Assembly: GCA_009760885.1 (NCBI GenBank)
Contig: CM019703.1
Coordinates: forward strand, 12,143,459-12,207,458
Length of the DNA stretch: 64,000 nucleotides
Source of the DNA: Achatina immaculata
Lineage: Eukaryota; Mollusca; Gastropoda; Stylommatophora; Achatinidae
Reading direction: 5' to 3'
Under the pieces are notes generated by a model. That model was not told the origin of the DNA. It searched no databases and saw nothing but the letters and a program-made list of their open reading frames with translations. The position numbers and the translations under genes were made by a program. Positions 47,067-59,884 of the stretch are shown here, in pieces (positions within the stretch are counted from its first letter, which is position 1; each line of letters starts with the position of its first letter).

Positions 47067-47259
47067 CTGGTATGAATTGCTCATCATAGCGATCAGCATG
47101 TTGAGCAGAACTATCAGAGCTATCCAGCTGTATACACCAAACATGAGCTTGCCAACAAACTCGGTGAACTCGTGTTGAAACTTGGGCTGCAACTCAGCGT
47201 GGTCGAGGTCCACAAGGCCGTAGATAGCCCAATACAGGGATTGAACTATTTCAAAAAGG
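47058..47259 (-). CDS. TRPC channel exon: pore loop and sixth helix
   Basis: A 202-bp exon between acceptor CCCTTTTCAG and donor CTAC|GTAAGT; the first base completes an Asn codon. It encodes [40 protein letters not shown] and [26 protein letters not shown](F/Y)W is the pore helix, GLVDL the selectivity-filter region (Asp as in insect TRP channels), and the LLNMLIAMM run is helix S6 with the NSYQLI exit. The final residue Y replaces the Ala usual in TRPC4/5; its codon belongs to the adjoining minisatellite unit. Confidence 0.95.
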
Positions 47260-47839
47260 CTGAAAAGGGTTAAGGTGATTTCAGGAAACAAATTATTACA
47301 AACTTGAAACAAAAAGTGTTACATCTGATAAAAGCAAAACTACAAGTACATGTAAACTACGGGGAAGAGTGTGTGTGATAAATACGCCAGATGAAATTAT
47401 GTACTCGTATATTTAGACAACAAAAAACAGGAAACTGCCCCCGTCTTTTGCAGACGGGACTCAGACAAAAGGGACGGGGTCAGATCAGGATAATGGATGC
47501 CCGGATTCTTCTAGAGCTAGGAAAAGAACAGCGGTCAGAACTCTGGCTGACCTCATCGCCCTCTAGTGTCTCGTCGGGCCAAGAGAAATATGGCCACCAA
47601 CAACATATCTTTATGTGGCTGTATGGCATGATAGACAAAGGTTTTATTATTATTAAAAGTTAGGTTATTCAGGGCGCAAAAATCTGCCACGTCTACGTCG
47701 GCTTATCTACTACAGATTCAAACTCTGATACTCCAGTCTGTCACCCCTCACAGCTTCTACTGGCTAGTTTTGTTGCTGGTGCTACGGAGGTCAGGAGGTC
47801 ATCAAGGAATTATTCATTTCAATTCAAGTGCCGTGCCGC

Positions 47840-48660
47840 GTGACGTAGGCGATCATATCTCTCTACAATTCCCTGTCTTCAGACTTGATTATGAGATCCG
47901 CCGGTGACTTTCTTCCTATCCACACTGACAGCCCATCCAGTAACTTCTCTCTCTGTCTTCCTCTGTCTCTTCTTTCTTCAGTTTTCCAGTTGCCACAATG
48001 TGTTCCAATTTTCCTCTTCTCAGGAAATGTCCTATAAATCTCACTTGTCTGCCTCTGATCTTTGCTATAATTTACTTTTTTAACTCCAGCCTCTCTAAAG
48101 GCTGTTCACGGTACCTTCAACATCCTTCTTATAAACCATATCTCCATGGCCGCCTTTTCTCACTGTACTCACTTATTTATAGACCATGCTTCACATCCAT
48201 AAAACAAAATTGGCTCGATGTAACATTTAAGTACTCGGAATCTTGTTTCTATTGATACGGATCTGTTGCACAAGATGTTTCTCATTTTCTGGAATGCTGA
48301 CTTGGCCTGAGCACGTCTGCTTTTTATTTCATTGTGATATTTCCCATCAGTTGTTATAATCGTTAATATGTATTTGAATCTATCAACTTGCTTCAGATTT
48401 GTGCCATCGATGATAATGCTCCATTTTGGTGGTATTCTTTTCTTTGAGATGACCATCACTTCAGTCTTCTTTTTATTCAGGCTGAGACCTTTACTTTTAC
48501 TTGCACGAACCATGATGTCCACAAGAGCCTTTATCTCCCCTTCACTTGTAGCAATCAGAACTGTGTCGTCTGCATATCTTAAGTTGTTAGGTTGTACCCG
48601 CCAACTGATGTTCCTGGCGTGTTCTCTAGATTTCTCATTATGTTTTCGCTGTACAAGGAG
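47840..48660 (-). mobile_element. RTE-type LINE, truncated and diverged
   Basis: On the minus strand: [20 protein letters not shown] sequence near 48590-48540, LSLNKKKTEVMVISKKRIPP, GTNLKQVDRFKYILTIITTD, GKYHNEIKSRRAQAKSAF and [19 protein letters not shown], followed by a broken tail to 47840. It shares the layout of the RTE copy at 51543-53943 but is a distinct, older subfamily. Confidence 0.85.
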
Positions 48661-49029
48661 AAGAGGTCAGGAGATAAAACTCATCAATGTAAGGAATTAT
48701 CCTTAGTACATTAATGTTAACATTTTAACGTATTTTGAGACAAACGTATTTTAAGATAAGAGAACATAACACAGGTCATCATTGGAAGCGTGGCTCTTTG
48801 TGGTATGGGCAGCAAAAGAAAATGCTAGAGGAGCAGGACACAGGTAGAGGAAAGTCACATGGATATAACATAACTATCTGTACTGTTTCTAGCAGATTAT
48901 TTTATATGTATGATATATATTTTTTAATAAACAATTTCAGATTGAATTTGATCTATTTTATTAGGAACTTTTCTCCAAATTAAAACTAGTATAATAGATC
49001 TCCTGAATATATTTTTTTATAATACGATT

Positions 49030-49660
49030 CTGCATGAACTTAATGAGTTGTAGCTGGGAAATACTGAGAAACATAGAATGGGTACTGGAATAAGAAGCAT
49101 GGAATGAGTACTGGATTGAGAAACACAAGGTGTGTACTGGATTGAGAAGCACAGGGTGAGGGTACTGGATTGAGATACAAAAGTATGGGTACTAGACTGA
49201 GAAACGCAGGGTGAGTGCTGGATTGAGATACACAGGGTGGGTACTGGATTGAGATACACAAGGTGGGGGCAGTGGATTGAGATACGCAGGGTGGGTACTG
49301 GATTGAGAAATACAGGGTGGGTACTGGATTGAGAAACACGGAGTGGGGGTACTGGACTGAGAAACACAGAGTGGATACTGGATTGAGAAAAACGGAATGG
49401 GGGTACTGGATTGAGAAACACAGGGTGGGTACTGGATTGAGAAACACAGGGTGGGTACTGGATTGAGAAACACGGAATGGGGTACTGGATTGAGAAACAC
49501 AGGGTGGGTACTGGATTGAGAAACACAGGGTGGGTACTGGATTGAGAAACATGGAATGGGGGTACTAGATTGAGAAACACGGAGTGCGGGTACTGGATTG
49601 AGAAACACAGGGTTGGTACTGGATTGAGAAACACATGATGAATACTGGGCTGAGAAGCTC
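49030..49660. repeat. Minisatellite, 26-bp unit, about 24 copies, just after a TRPC donor
   Basis: 'attgagaaacacagggtggg' plus 'tactgg' in tandem. On the transcribed strand each unit reads ...GTTTCTCAATCCAG|TACC, a 3' splice-site-like tract. The array begins about 12 bp beyond the donor at 49671. Long open minus-strand frames over it come from the lack of stops in the unit. Confidence 0.95.
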
Positions 49661-49671
49661 TAGTCACTTAC

Positions 49672-50024
49672 TTGGCGAAGCTCCTGTATTTCCTGTCGCA
49701 GGAAGTAGAACTTTTGCCAGTGGAACAGTCGCCCGCGTGTTTGCTTGCATAGTACCAATACAGATGGTTCAAGCCACAGGCAAAAGATATGAGAACAAGC
49801 ATAAACACGCAGCCAAACTTGACAATGTCCATGATCATTCGGCCCAGTGATATCTGCAGGGGGCCCAAGTAAGGACTGACTGTGAATATGTTGACCAGCT
49901 TCAAGGAACTGAAGATATTGGCTGCAGCAAATAGAGCCTCGGCGATGAGGTTTGGGTCATATGGAGGCCAGGCCTGTCTGTCTATGTTGGCTGATGGGAG
50001 ATTTTCCTCTCTTTCATCTTTAAC
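49672..50024 (-). CDS. TRPC channel exon: helices S4-S5
   Basis: A 353-bp exon with acceptor ATCTCCCTAG and donor CGCCAA|GTAAGTG; phase 0 at the start, phase 2 at the end. It encodes VKDERENLPSANIDRQAW, PPYDPNLIAEALFAAANIFS, SLKLVNIFTVSPYLGPLQIS, LGRMIMDIVKFGCVFMLVLI and SFACGLNHLYWYYASKHAGD. 'AEALFA.ANIFSSL+L' and 'LGPLQISLGRM..DI.KF' are TRPC hallmarks. The Cys residues near the end (GDCSTGKSSTSCDRK) resemble the extracellular cysteine pair of TRPC4/5 before the pore helix. Confidence 0.96.
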
Positions 50025-50179
50025 CTAGGGAGATTTATGAAAATGAGATTTTATTAAGTGTAAAGTGCATGAAACGTGTTTATATTTTAGTATTTAAGAT
50101 GAGGAAACAAGCTGGAAATCAAGAGAACGATATGTCAAGCTGGTGTTCAGGAATTAAAAAAAACGTGTGCATCCCCGGC

Positions 50180-50335
50180 ACTGAATATCAGACAGCTAGT
50201 AGCCACTGAATATCAGATAACTAGTAGCCATTGAATATCAGACAGCTAGTAGCCACAGAATATCAGATAGCTAGTAGCCATTGAATATCAGGTAACCAGT
50301 AGCCACTGAATATCAAATAACTAGTATCATGATTT
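50180..50335. repeat. Minisatellite, 25-bp unit, about 6 copies
   Basis: 'ctagtagccactgaatatca' plus 'gataa' in tandem. Confidence 0.9.
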
Positions 50336-50384
50336 CACAAAGACGTTTTGCTTTAGTCACGTCATTTGCAGAAGATGATCAGGA

Positions 50385-51160
50385 TTACTACAGGCAAATG
50401 AGATATGGTTGCTCATACTGGTTCTAGCGCAATAAATGAGATATGATTGCTCAGACTGATTCTAGCACAACAAATGAGATATGGTTGCTCAGACTGATTC
50501 TAGCACAATAAATGAGATATGGTTGCTCAGACTGGTTCTAGCGCAATAAATGAGATATGATTGCTCAGACTGATTCTAGCACAACAAATGAGATATGGTT
50601 GCTCAGACTGATTGTAGCGCAATAAATGAGATGTGGTTGCTCAGACTGATTCTAGCCCAACAAATGAGATATGGTTCCTAAGACTGGTTCTAGCGCAATA
50701 AATGAGACATGGTTGCTCAGACTGATTCTAGCGCAATAAATGAGATATGGTTGCTCAGACTGGTTCTAGCGCAATAAATGAGATATGGTTGCTCAGACTG
50801 GTTCTAGCGCATTAATTGAGATATGGTTGCTCAGACTGGTTCTAGCGCAATAAACGAGATATGGTTGCTCAGACTGGTTCTAGCGCAATAAATGAGATAT
50901 GGTTGCTCAGACTGGTTCTAGCGCAATAAATGAGATATGGTTGCTCAGACTGGTTCTAGTGCAATAAATGAGATATGGTTGCTCAGACTGATTCTAGCGC
51001 AACAAATGAGATATGATTGCTCAGACTGATTCTAGCGCAATAAATGAGATATGGTTGCTGAGACTGATTCTAGCGCAATAAATGAGATATGGTTGCTCAG
51101 ACTGGTTCTAACACAACGAATGAGATATGACTGCTCAGACTGATTCTAGCACAACACATG
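50385..51160. repeat. Minisatellite, 38-bp unit, about 20 copies
   Basis: 'aatgagatatggttgctcag' plus 'actggttctagcgcaata', with G/A and c/a subtypes that recur in blocks. Confidence 0.95.
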
Positions 51161-51542
51161 AAAAATGTCCGAGAAAAGTCAGTGGAAATTTACTTAATTA
51201 TGCACAAGAAGAAAAAAAATGTTTAACATGATTTGAAACTAATGAAAATAAGGTGATTTGAACATACTTTAACAACAGAAGATGAAATTTACGAGAGGCA
51301 GGGGAAGATCAAGAAAAGGCATTTTTGTTCATGAAAGATAATCTGATAGTATGGCATAAAATATTCATTATTTGTGGGACGAAGGGAAATGTACAAAATG
51401 GAGACCTAGTTTCGCCTACGCCATCTTGCTGGCCATGCAGAAAGATAAAGACACATTTATCTTAAAAACTATGCTAGACAGAAACACGAACGTTATGTCA
51501 TTACGTTGGTCGATTCTTACATTTTTCTTTTTTGGTCTGCAT

Positions 51543-53943
51543 AGGAGAACTTCAGACATCGTTGGTGACTATGGACTGGGGGAGAGGAATGACAGAGGTT
51601 ATAAATTAATTGAATGGGCAAGAATACACAGCATGGTTGTAGGAAACACCTGGTTTAAACAACATCCTCGAAGACTGGCAACGTGGTGCAGTCCAGACAA
51701 AAAGACTTTTAACCAGATAGACTACATATTAATCAACAAACAATTCCGCAATGCATTACTGACAACAAAAACCATGCCAGGAGCTGACTGCAATAGTGAC
51801 CATGATCCACTCTGTGGAAGAGTTAGAATACAACTAAAGAAAGCAGGCAGAAAAGTGAGAAACATCAAACTGAATACAGAACTTCTTAAAAATGATCAAG
51901 AACTGCGAGAACAATACAAAGTTATTATAACAAATAGATACAATGCAATAGCAAAGATAAATAGTATAGATGAACAATGGGAAATGTTAAGAGATTCTAT
52001 CCACCAAACTGTTAAGGAGATAATACCACCAAAAAAAAGAAGCCCCTAAAAATAAATGGATGACAGACGACATCTTAGGACTGATGGACAAGAGGAGGAG
52101 GAGTAAAAATAACGAGAAAAAATATAACAAGATAAATAAAGAAATAAGACGCAAATGCAGAGAAGCAAAAGAAGTGTGGTTAAATGAGCAGTGCAGACAG
52201 ATAGAGGACTCTCATATTAAAGACAGCAAAAACATGCGCAGACGAATTAATTAACTCACAGGCAGAACAACAAAATATACCACAGGATGCATGAAATCGA
52301 AAGAAGGTAAAATGTTAATGGGAAAAGAAGACATTGTGGACAGGTGGACAGAGTATATCGGTGAGCTATATGGAGGAGAAAGACCAGAATTAACACCAGA
52401 TACTGAAAACTGTGATGGACCACCAATACTTGAAGATGAAATCATAGATGCCATCAAACACATGAAGAAAGGAAAAGCGACTGGGCCTGATAATATAACA
52501 ATAGAATAAATAGAGGCACTAGAGGAGACAGGAATAAAAATACTAACCAAGTTACTGAATGACATTTACAACAGTGGTTATATTCCCAGTGACCTGATTA
52601 AATCCACGTTTATAGCACTACCAAAGAAACCAGGTGCAAAGGAATGTGACGACCACCGGACTATCAGCCTCTCATGTCACATAACGAAGCTACTTCTGAG
52701 AATAATTATGAGAAGAACAAGGAAAAAGATACAAATGGAAATAGCAGATGAACAGTTTGGATTTGTTGAAGGAAAGGGAACACACAATGCCATTTATGCT
52801 TTACGAACACTAACAGAAAGAGCTTTAGAAGTACAAAAAGATCTCTACTTATGCTTCATTGATTACACCAAGGCATTTGACAAGGTGAAACATAATGAAA
52901 TTATTAAAATGCTTGAAGACATCAATATAGACGGCAAAGACCTGAGGATTGTAAAACATCTATACTGGCAGCAAGAAGCAGCAGTTCGAGTTGAAACTAT
53001 AATTGGAAAATATCAACCTATAAAACAAGGGGTGCGGCAAGGATGTGTACTATCTCCAGACCTTTTTTCTCTGTATAGCGAGAATATTCTAAGAACAATC
53101 ATCACAGAACCAGGCATAAAAATTGGAGGATGCAATATTAACAACCTTCGGTATGCTGACGATACAGTACTGATAGCTGAGAACCAACAACACCTGCAAA
53201 ATCTCTTGGATAAAGTCGCCAAAGAAAGTGAACAGAAAGGCCTTACTTTGAACATCAAAAAGACAGAGACTATGGTTATATCTAAGAAACAGAATCCGCC
53301 AGCATGCAGTATTAAATTAAACGGAACTGTTCTAAAGCAGGTGCAGAAATTCAAATACCTTGGAGCAGTAATAACTTCAGATGGGAAATGCAAAACAGAA
53401 ATTAGGAACAGAATAGGCCAAGCAAAGACTGCATTTCAGAGAATGAGAAACATTTTATCCAACACATCCTTATCAATGAATGTTAGAAAACGAGTCCTAA
53501 AATGCTATATTGAACCTATCTTGTTATATGGAAATGAATCATGGACAATAGGCAAGTCTGCACAAAAATCATTGGAAGCAGCAGAAATGTGGTTTATTAG
53601 AAGAATGTTGCGAATTCCCTGGACAACAAAAATAACTAATGAAGAATGTAGGAGAAGAGCTGGAGAGACAAAAAAACCTTGTCAAAAAGATAAGAGAGAG
53701 ACAATGTACTTTCATAGGACATGCAATGAGAAGAGGGGGCATTGAAAATATTATAACAACAGGAAAAATAGAAGGAAGAAGATCAAGAGGAAGACCAAGA
53801 GAAATGATACTGGACAGTCTGACGGGATGGTGTGAGAGGAGATCACCAACTGAGCTGATGGCCTGCATGAAGGATCGTGTACTCTGGAGAAGCATAATAG
53901 CCAACGCCAGTCGGCACGGCACATGATGATGATGATGATGATA
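51543..53943 (+). mobile_element. RTE-clade LINE, nearly complete, inactivated
   Basis: The longest mobile element here. It starts inside the APE-type endonuclease: DIVGDYGLGERNDRGYKLIE, RRLATWCSPDKKTFNQIDYI and the catalytic SDHDPLCGRVR (frame 51372-52049). After frame changes comes the linker (52060-52509) with a TAA at 52507, then the reverse transcriptase (52510-53745): [54 protein letters not shown], the catalytic [14 protein letters not shown], then [38 protein letters not shown] frameshift near 53665 moves to [20 protein letters not shown] and MACMKDRVLWRSIIANASRH. It ends in (ATG)n at 53924-53942. The GERN.RG...F(N/K)QIDYI.....SDHD pattern is RTE/BovB-like. With the stop and shifts it cannot make its protein. 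Confidence 0.93.
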
Positions 53944-55964
53944 GGTGGCGCTATAATAACCAATGTCAAAATGACGTCCATTAAGAAAAAAAAAAGCCGA
54001 GAATGTTTTGTGGCATCACGAAGCAGATTTGCCAGTTTCAGTTCAGAAACGGGTATGGACGAGATTCATCAGCAGTCTGGGGTTAGTATGTTGAGTTTAA
54101 AGAGATTGGTAAAGTTGATGACCTTAAAAGATCTTGGAGGTATATAGTACGAATGAAGAGATTGATGGCGTTTTTTCTTGGAAAAGAAATCGAGAATTAC
54201 TTTGACGTTCTTCATGTTGAAGTATACGAATAAGTTTTAAAAAAGACCTCACATGTCTGTACCTAGCAGAGTTTTTCCTGTAATAAATAGCTGAAATCAG
54301 GGGAAAGCCTTAAATTCACCTTATGCATAGCGAATCAAAGACTGAAAATATACTGAGTATTTAAAACTAACATCGCTGTTCCGAAATATTCTTGACAACA
54401 ACTAGCAGGGAACTTGAATTATGAAACTAAAATCAACGGAAAAGAAGAGAATGCACTAGCGGAATAAAATACCAAAGCGAAGTAATGCAAATTATCACAG
54501 CATGAAATTTTTTTTAAAAATGAAAAAAAAAAAATACAGAAACAGAAAAAAGCAGAAAAAAACAAATTAAGACATTCTAAAAATAAAATAAAAGACATAA
54601 CATATATTCCCGTCTCCTTCGTACAGCTGTCAGCAATGAAGGGACAAATAGACGCCTCGATAGGGCTCGGGGAGTTTGGTGTATATAATGGGGTATTTAA
54701 GGCTTCTCTAATGTCCTCCCCCCACCTCTCTCATTTGGGGGGGGGGGGGTTCGCCTCCCTGTCTCCTACAATGCTTTAGCGTCACTGCTTTTTGTGCTCT
54801 ACTATCTGGCGGTAGTCGTGTAACGTGGTCAACCCATTTGACTGGTTGCTTCTGGATGTAGTGTAATACTGGTATTATGCCAACCCTTGCCCTGATTGTT
54901 TATTTCTGATTTGGCGTGTTCTTGTTACATTTAGTATTCTCATCAAACATCACATTTCAGTCATGATGATTTTCCTTTTAGTTTTAGCTATTTGTTTCCA
55001 TAACAACGTATACACTTCATTTGTGCAAGTTCATATCCAATCTACTTTATTTTGTATGAAAGGATATTCATTCGTTTGCCTTGAAGACTCTTAAGAGGTA
55101 AATCTCTGTTTAGATTTATACAGTAGTTAGTGCAGTACTGTGACAACTTTGTGCATAGCAAAATGTTACAGCGAAGTACAAGAAACCCTCTTTTTAACGG
55201 ACTCCGATATACCGGCACTGGCATTTACTGGACCGGGCAAATAATATCTTTAGACCCTGAAATTAACTGATTCAGAAAAACAGAAAAAAACAAGAAAACT
55301 ATCAATAAAATATCAAAGAAACATGCAGGAATGATCAATTTAAAAACTAGAATATCCATGGTTTTTTAAAATCCATTCCTTCCATCCTGTTATCTCTTAC
55401 AGGTTTAATTAAATCATGCTTCCAAATTTTGTTTGGCTTCAGACAAGACAGAATGCGTTCCAGAAACGAGCAAAATGTTTTTAACTCCGTCTCTGTTGCA
55501 ACCACACCTGCGTCTGTGTTTAGAACGTGCGCACAAAGTAATAACACACTGATTTAGAAGTACTAACAACCTGCCACTACACTTCAGGAAACTACCGACA
55601 GATGATCCACAAAAAAAAGGCATAACGATGGAAAACAGCTTTAATACTTCTTGTTAAAAAATAAATATTCCGAACCTTTATACCTGTAATAATCACAGAG
55701 AATTAAAGACTTCTGAGACCTTTATGCACGTGATTGTACAGGTGGAACTAGGTATACTATTTTTTTTTTTGCAGCAGGTAAGATGATTAGATGAAAATGC
55801 AGAAAAGAATGGGATAACTTTTTAACTGAAGGCAAGAAATGTGACCAATATTTCGACCAAAAGATCGGCAGCAGAAAAACGAGTCGTATAAGTGGTGTGA
55901 TATATTCAAGGCGCTTTGCCTGGCCCTTGTGGCACATCATATTTCTCATGAACAAACAGATGGA
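53944..55964. other. TRPC intron, nothing firm
   Basis: It holds A-rich and G-homopolymer tracts (54735-54750). 54790-54860 might be a minus-strand LINE scrap, by a 'WVDHVTRL'-like phrase. No gene is supported. Confidence 0.4.
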
Positions 55965-56215
<251 letters not shown>

Positions 56216-57771
56216 AGAAAAAAGGGACGCTACTGGTAGATGTTAAGCCAGAAACTTCCAGCATTTGATCTGTAGCAAAACAATTTACCAAAGCCTGCAC
56301 TTGTACAGACAAAAAATGTTTACGTAGCACAAACCGGATCTTATTTAACTTGCGCCGATAAACAAGAGAATTCCAGCAAAACGCTTTCTTTTCCTTGCAC
56401 TCCTGACTGCCTGAAATACCAAAAATGCTTCTAACATTTTGCTTGAATGTAAGGCGCTGTTTCGCAAGATGTTAAAACATCAGAAACAGCTTTCAAAGAA
56501 GATATAAATCTGTTTATAATCTGTCCCAAAATCAAAACAAACGATGTATTTTTATAACTAGCATACATAATGGACAAGAAAATATGGTTTTTCATTAGTC
56601 AGGCATTTGCCTCTGATTATGGCTTCAATGTAGCAAATTTAACACTTATACATATGAGACATGTATATTATTCCACGTTTCTTCAACACGTCAGTCGCAT
56701 ATACTGGTTACATTTAGACAAATAATTGACGTATGTTCACGCCTCTTCATTTCTGCTTCCCATCTATTCTTTTCTGCATTGTTCATTGACGCTGTTTAAT
56801 TTTTTTTCCTTCCTTTGTTTCAAGAAGCAAGTTACATTTTTTGTGCGTGCTTTTTCTGAAGATAATTCATTTTCTGGACGAAGACCTTTTGCAAATTTGG
56901 AACGTTGGCACTTTTATTCCTTGATAAAGCTATTGTATTTTTGCTTCATTTATTATCTTTTAACCCTTTTAGGCGTGAAGAATTAAGATGTGCCTCTAAG
57001 CCTCGACAGGATTACCTCTTTCTACCTACACTACCCGTTTCGATGTTTTTTATTTACTTTTGTTCTTATCGTATGGTATGTTATAATTCTGCTTTTATTT
57101 TACTGCCCCAAGCAGCTGCTGTATCATATCTCCAAGACCTTGCATAGTTTTTCTTAGTCCCAACATTTCTTATATTCTATAGCAGTTTTTAAAAAATCTC
57201 ACTGAAAATAAAAGCGTCTTTTCTAGTCTACGCCATGATGATCTTGAAACATAAGCACTGAGTAGGAATGGGAGTGGGTTACTGTGGCTTGGTGTAATTC
57301 CGAATTCAACTGTTTTCTAGGGACACTTTCCCACCACGAGGCGCAAATCGACTCCTGCCAAGTTAATAAACGAAGTAATGCCACTAAGTGGAGGGATAGG
57401 GTCTTGCCAAGTGTTCTGATTAGTTCTTTCCCTAATGATTTCACAGCCATTCTAACACAGTTGTCCTCACATCCAAATCCATTCCTTAACTTAGTGTATT
57501 CATTATATATACTGGACACAGCGTCCATGCCCGTACGTCCACAGAGATATAGTAGATACTACAAAGCGCGGTAACCGAATCGGTATCCATGTCCTCTCTC
57601 TGGTAAGCGGTTGTGATCATCCGTTGTTTGAGTTACAGTCATTTCGTTACTATCTTTCTTTCTTTCATTCTCTAAACCTTTCTCCACTGCTTTTTTTTTC
57701 TCCCGAGCTAACGATACACACTGTTCTCTATCAGTTTCGAAAAATGTGTTTTAAAGGCACATCACACTCAC
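56216..57771. other. TRPC intron, nothing recognised
   Basis: AT-rich with short frames lacking coding character; no repeat or element end is identified. Confidence 0.4.
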
Positions 57772-57911
57772 CTGTAGGTATGCTAGAAGGCGAAGGGTGA
57801 ATGTTGCAATATAGAGGGAGTTTGTGAAGAAATCAAGAATGTTCCACATGTCATGGATGTACTCCACAGCCCCTTCGTCCCAGAGTTGCTTGATCTCACT
57901 CCACATGAGAC
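57772..57911 (-). CDS. TRPC channel exon: helices S2-S3
   Basis: A 140-bp exon between acceptor CACACCATAG and donor CTACAG|GTGAGT; it enters in phase 1 and leaves in phase 0. It encodes (G)LMWSEIKQLWDEGAVEYIHD, MWNILDFFTNSLYIATFTLR and LLAYLQ. 'W.EIKQ.WD.G...YIHD.WN..DF..NSLY.AT' is shared with TRPC4/5, where it spans the S2-S3 region, including a Glu/Asp/Asn calcium-binding cluster in the family. Confidence 0.95.
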
Positions 57912-58011
57912 CTATGGTGTGGGAACCAATAACAGAAGTTAACAATTTTTCAAAGTCCCCCCCCTCCCCCCAATCACTTTTTCTTTCATATTTCATACAG
58001 TTTATATTGTA

Positions 58012-58012
<1 letters not shown>

Positions 58013-58061
<49 letters not shown>
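58013..58061. repeat. (TA)n microsatellite
   Basis: About 24 TA units, 100 bp upstream of the exon acceptor at 57912. Confidence 0.9.
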
Positions 58062-58065
<4 letters not shown>

Positions 58066-58139
58066 GTGTACCTTATTACATCAAGTGCGTGAGAAGAATG
58101 TAAGACTCGCCAGCGTGCCAAATTCTTCATACTTTTAAA

Positions 58140-58212
58140 ATAAAAATCATTCATTCATTCATTTCTTTCTCTCTCTTTCTTTCTTTCTTTTTTCTTTCTT
58201 TCTTTCTTTCAT
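58140..58212. repeat. (CATT)n and (TTTC)n tracts
   Basis: CATT run at 58147-58162 followed by CTTT/TTTC runs. Confidence 0.8.
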
Positions 58213-58214
58213 AT

Positions 58215-58870
58215 CGCAATATTCATAAAAGTGAAAGAAGAAAGCAGTACAGAAGAACAAGCTAAAATACTAGGATACATTGATGACATCGACTAGGTGG
58301 GGGAAACTGTGCAAGAAGTCATCAACACCTGCATACACATGAGAGATGTAGCACTAAAAGTGGGCTGAACCAATAACAAGATAAGACACCAAAATAACAA
58401 TCTACAAAACTATAACAAGACCAGCCGTCATATATGGATGAGAAACGCGGAGTACAACAAAAAAAAAAAAAGATGAAAAGCAATTGTAGATCTTTGAGAA
58501 CAAGATCATAAAAAGAATATTTGGGCCAACAAAGGATACCAACAGTGGAGAATGGAGAGCTAAAAAGAACACTGAACTGAACAGCTTATTTACATCCCAA
58601 CGAATTATAAATGTCTTGAAACTGAGTAGACTACGCTGGTTGGGCCATGTAGAAAGAATGGAAGAGAACAGAAAAACGAAAATGATGTATGCACAAAAGA
58701 TGAGAGAAAGAAGACCAAGGGTTAGACTAAGACAGAGATGACAAGACAGCATAGAAGAGGATATAAAAGAAATTTGTGTCACCAACTAGAGAGATTAGGA
58801 ACAGAGAGGAATGGAGGCGAACTTTATCTGCAGCAATAAACCTTAATGGCTCGGAAAGCTGAAGAAGAAG
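58215..58870 (+). mobile_element. Heavily decayed LINE remnant with (GAA)n end
   Basis: Short pieces in changing frames (ILGYIDDID, VINTCIHMRDVALKVG, LGTERNG) match the order of a non-LTR C-terminal half; the minus-strand open frame here is a shadow. It ends with 'gctgaagaagaagat' and a TA run. Confidence 0.6.
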
Positions 58871-59452
58871 ATATATATATATATAATGTGTGAGTGTGTG
58901 GTATTTTTTTTAAACTGTACCTGTCTTTCGCCTTGTATAAAGTACTTTCCGAAATACAGGTTTCGTCACTACAACATTCAGTACATTCGGTACCTTATAC
59001 TTTTTTAATGTAAAACTAAAGACAGGTTATAAACAGGCGGGAATGTTCCTGTGAAATTTGACTATTACCGGCGGAATCAAGCCAAAACCGGCTGATTCTC
59101 CTCCTAGTAAGTCCAACATCATCGCCCTCCTGGCTCGATTATCCTCAGACTCATTTCGCTCGTTGCCTTTTACTAGGTTTCTGATACTATAAACCTGTTA
59201 TGGTAACTGACGAGCTCCAAAAGTTTCGGTTTTTTTTTCTCTTTTTTTAAATCTGTACTTCGCTGGCGATTGCCAGTTAACCCGATCACTGGTTAATGCC
59301 CATAATTACTTTGACCTGTCGGCATACCAGAAAGTGACTTGGTCATCACGTCAGGTCGGATTTACTACCAAGGAATGAGACCCATTTCTACATGTGGGTC
59401 AGTTATATAATCAAGCGTGGGTGCAGAAGGATGGATGATCATGGTAACTTAC

Positions 59453-59570
59453 CTCCAACGTACGCCAGAATTACCCACTCTACAAGCGAGGCCGGGGACC
59501 CTCGAAGTTCTTGTTTGACGCCATTGACCGCGATGACCTCTTCATTGTTGATCTTCATGACTTCCACGCG
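59453..59570 (-). CDS. TRPC channel exon: pre-S2 linker, most upstream exon seen
   Basis: A 118-bp exon between acceptor GGTGTCACAG and donor TTGGAG|GTAAGT, phase 0 at the start and phase 1 at the end. It encodes RVEVMKINNEEVIAVNGVKQ, then ELRGSPASLVEWVILAYVGG. '(V/L)EW(M/V)IL' followed by the EIKQ motif of the next exon is the TRPC order. The ankyrin repeats and first helices must lie upstream, and were not found up to 64000. Confidence 0.85.
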
Positions 59571-59611
59571 CTGTGACACCAGGATAAGTAAAACTGGTGA
59601 AAAGAAGTCCA

Positions 59612-59882
59612 GGGAGATATAAAGTATGTTACGATGTGGTGAAGTTTAAGTATAAAGTCTGTTACGATGTGGTGAAGTTTAAGTATAAAGTATGTTACGA
59701 TGTGGTGAAGTTTAAGTATAAAGTCTGTTACGATGTGGTGAAGTTTAAGTATAAAGTATGTTACGATGTGGTGAAGTTTAAGTATAAAGTATGTTACGAT
59801 GTGGTGAAGTTTAAGTATAAAGTATGTTACGATGTAGTGAAATTTAAATATAAAGTATGTTACGATGTGATCAAATTTAAGT
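59612..59882. repeat. Minisatellite, 33-bp unit, about 8 copies
   Basis: 'tataaagtatgttacgatgt' plus 'ggtgaagtttaag' in tandem, 40 bp from the exon acceptor. The 33-bp period keeps frames open (YKVCYDVVKFK repeated). Confidence 0.95.
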
Positions 59883-59884
59883 GC

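Noticed and set aside
49017..49667. 216-, 170- and 138-residue frames on the minus strand
   Set aside because: Three overlapping frames are open over the same 26-bp array, which shows the lack of stops in the unit, not coding.
51372..51542. N-terminal extension of the RTE endonuclease frame
   Set aside because: Similarity to RTE endonucleases starts only near 51543; the residues before it are flanking sequence read through by chance.
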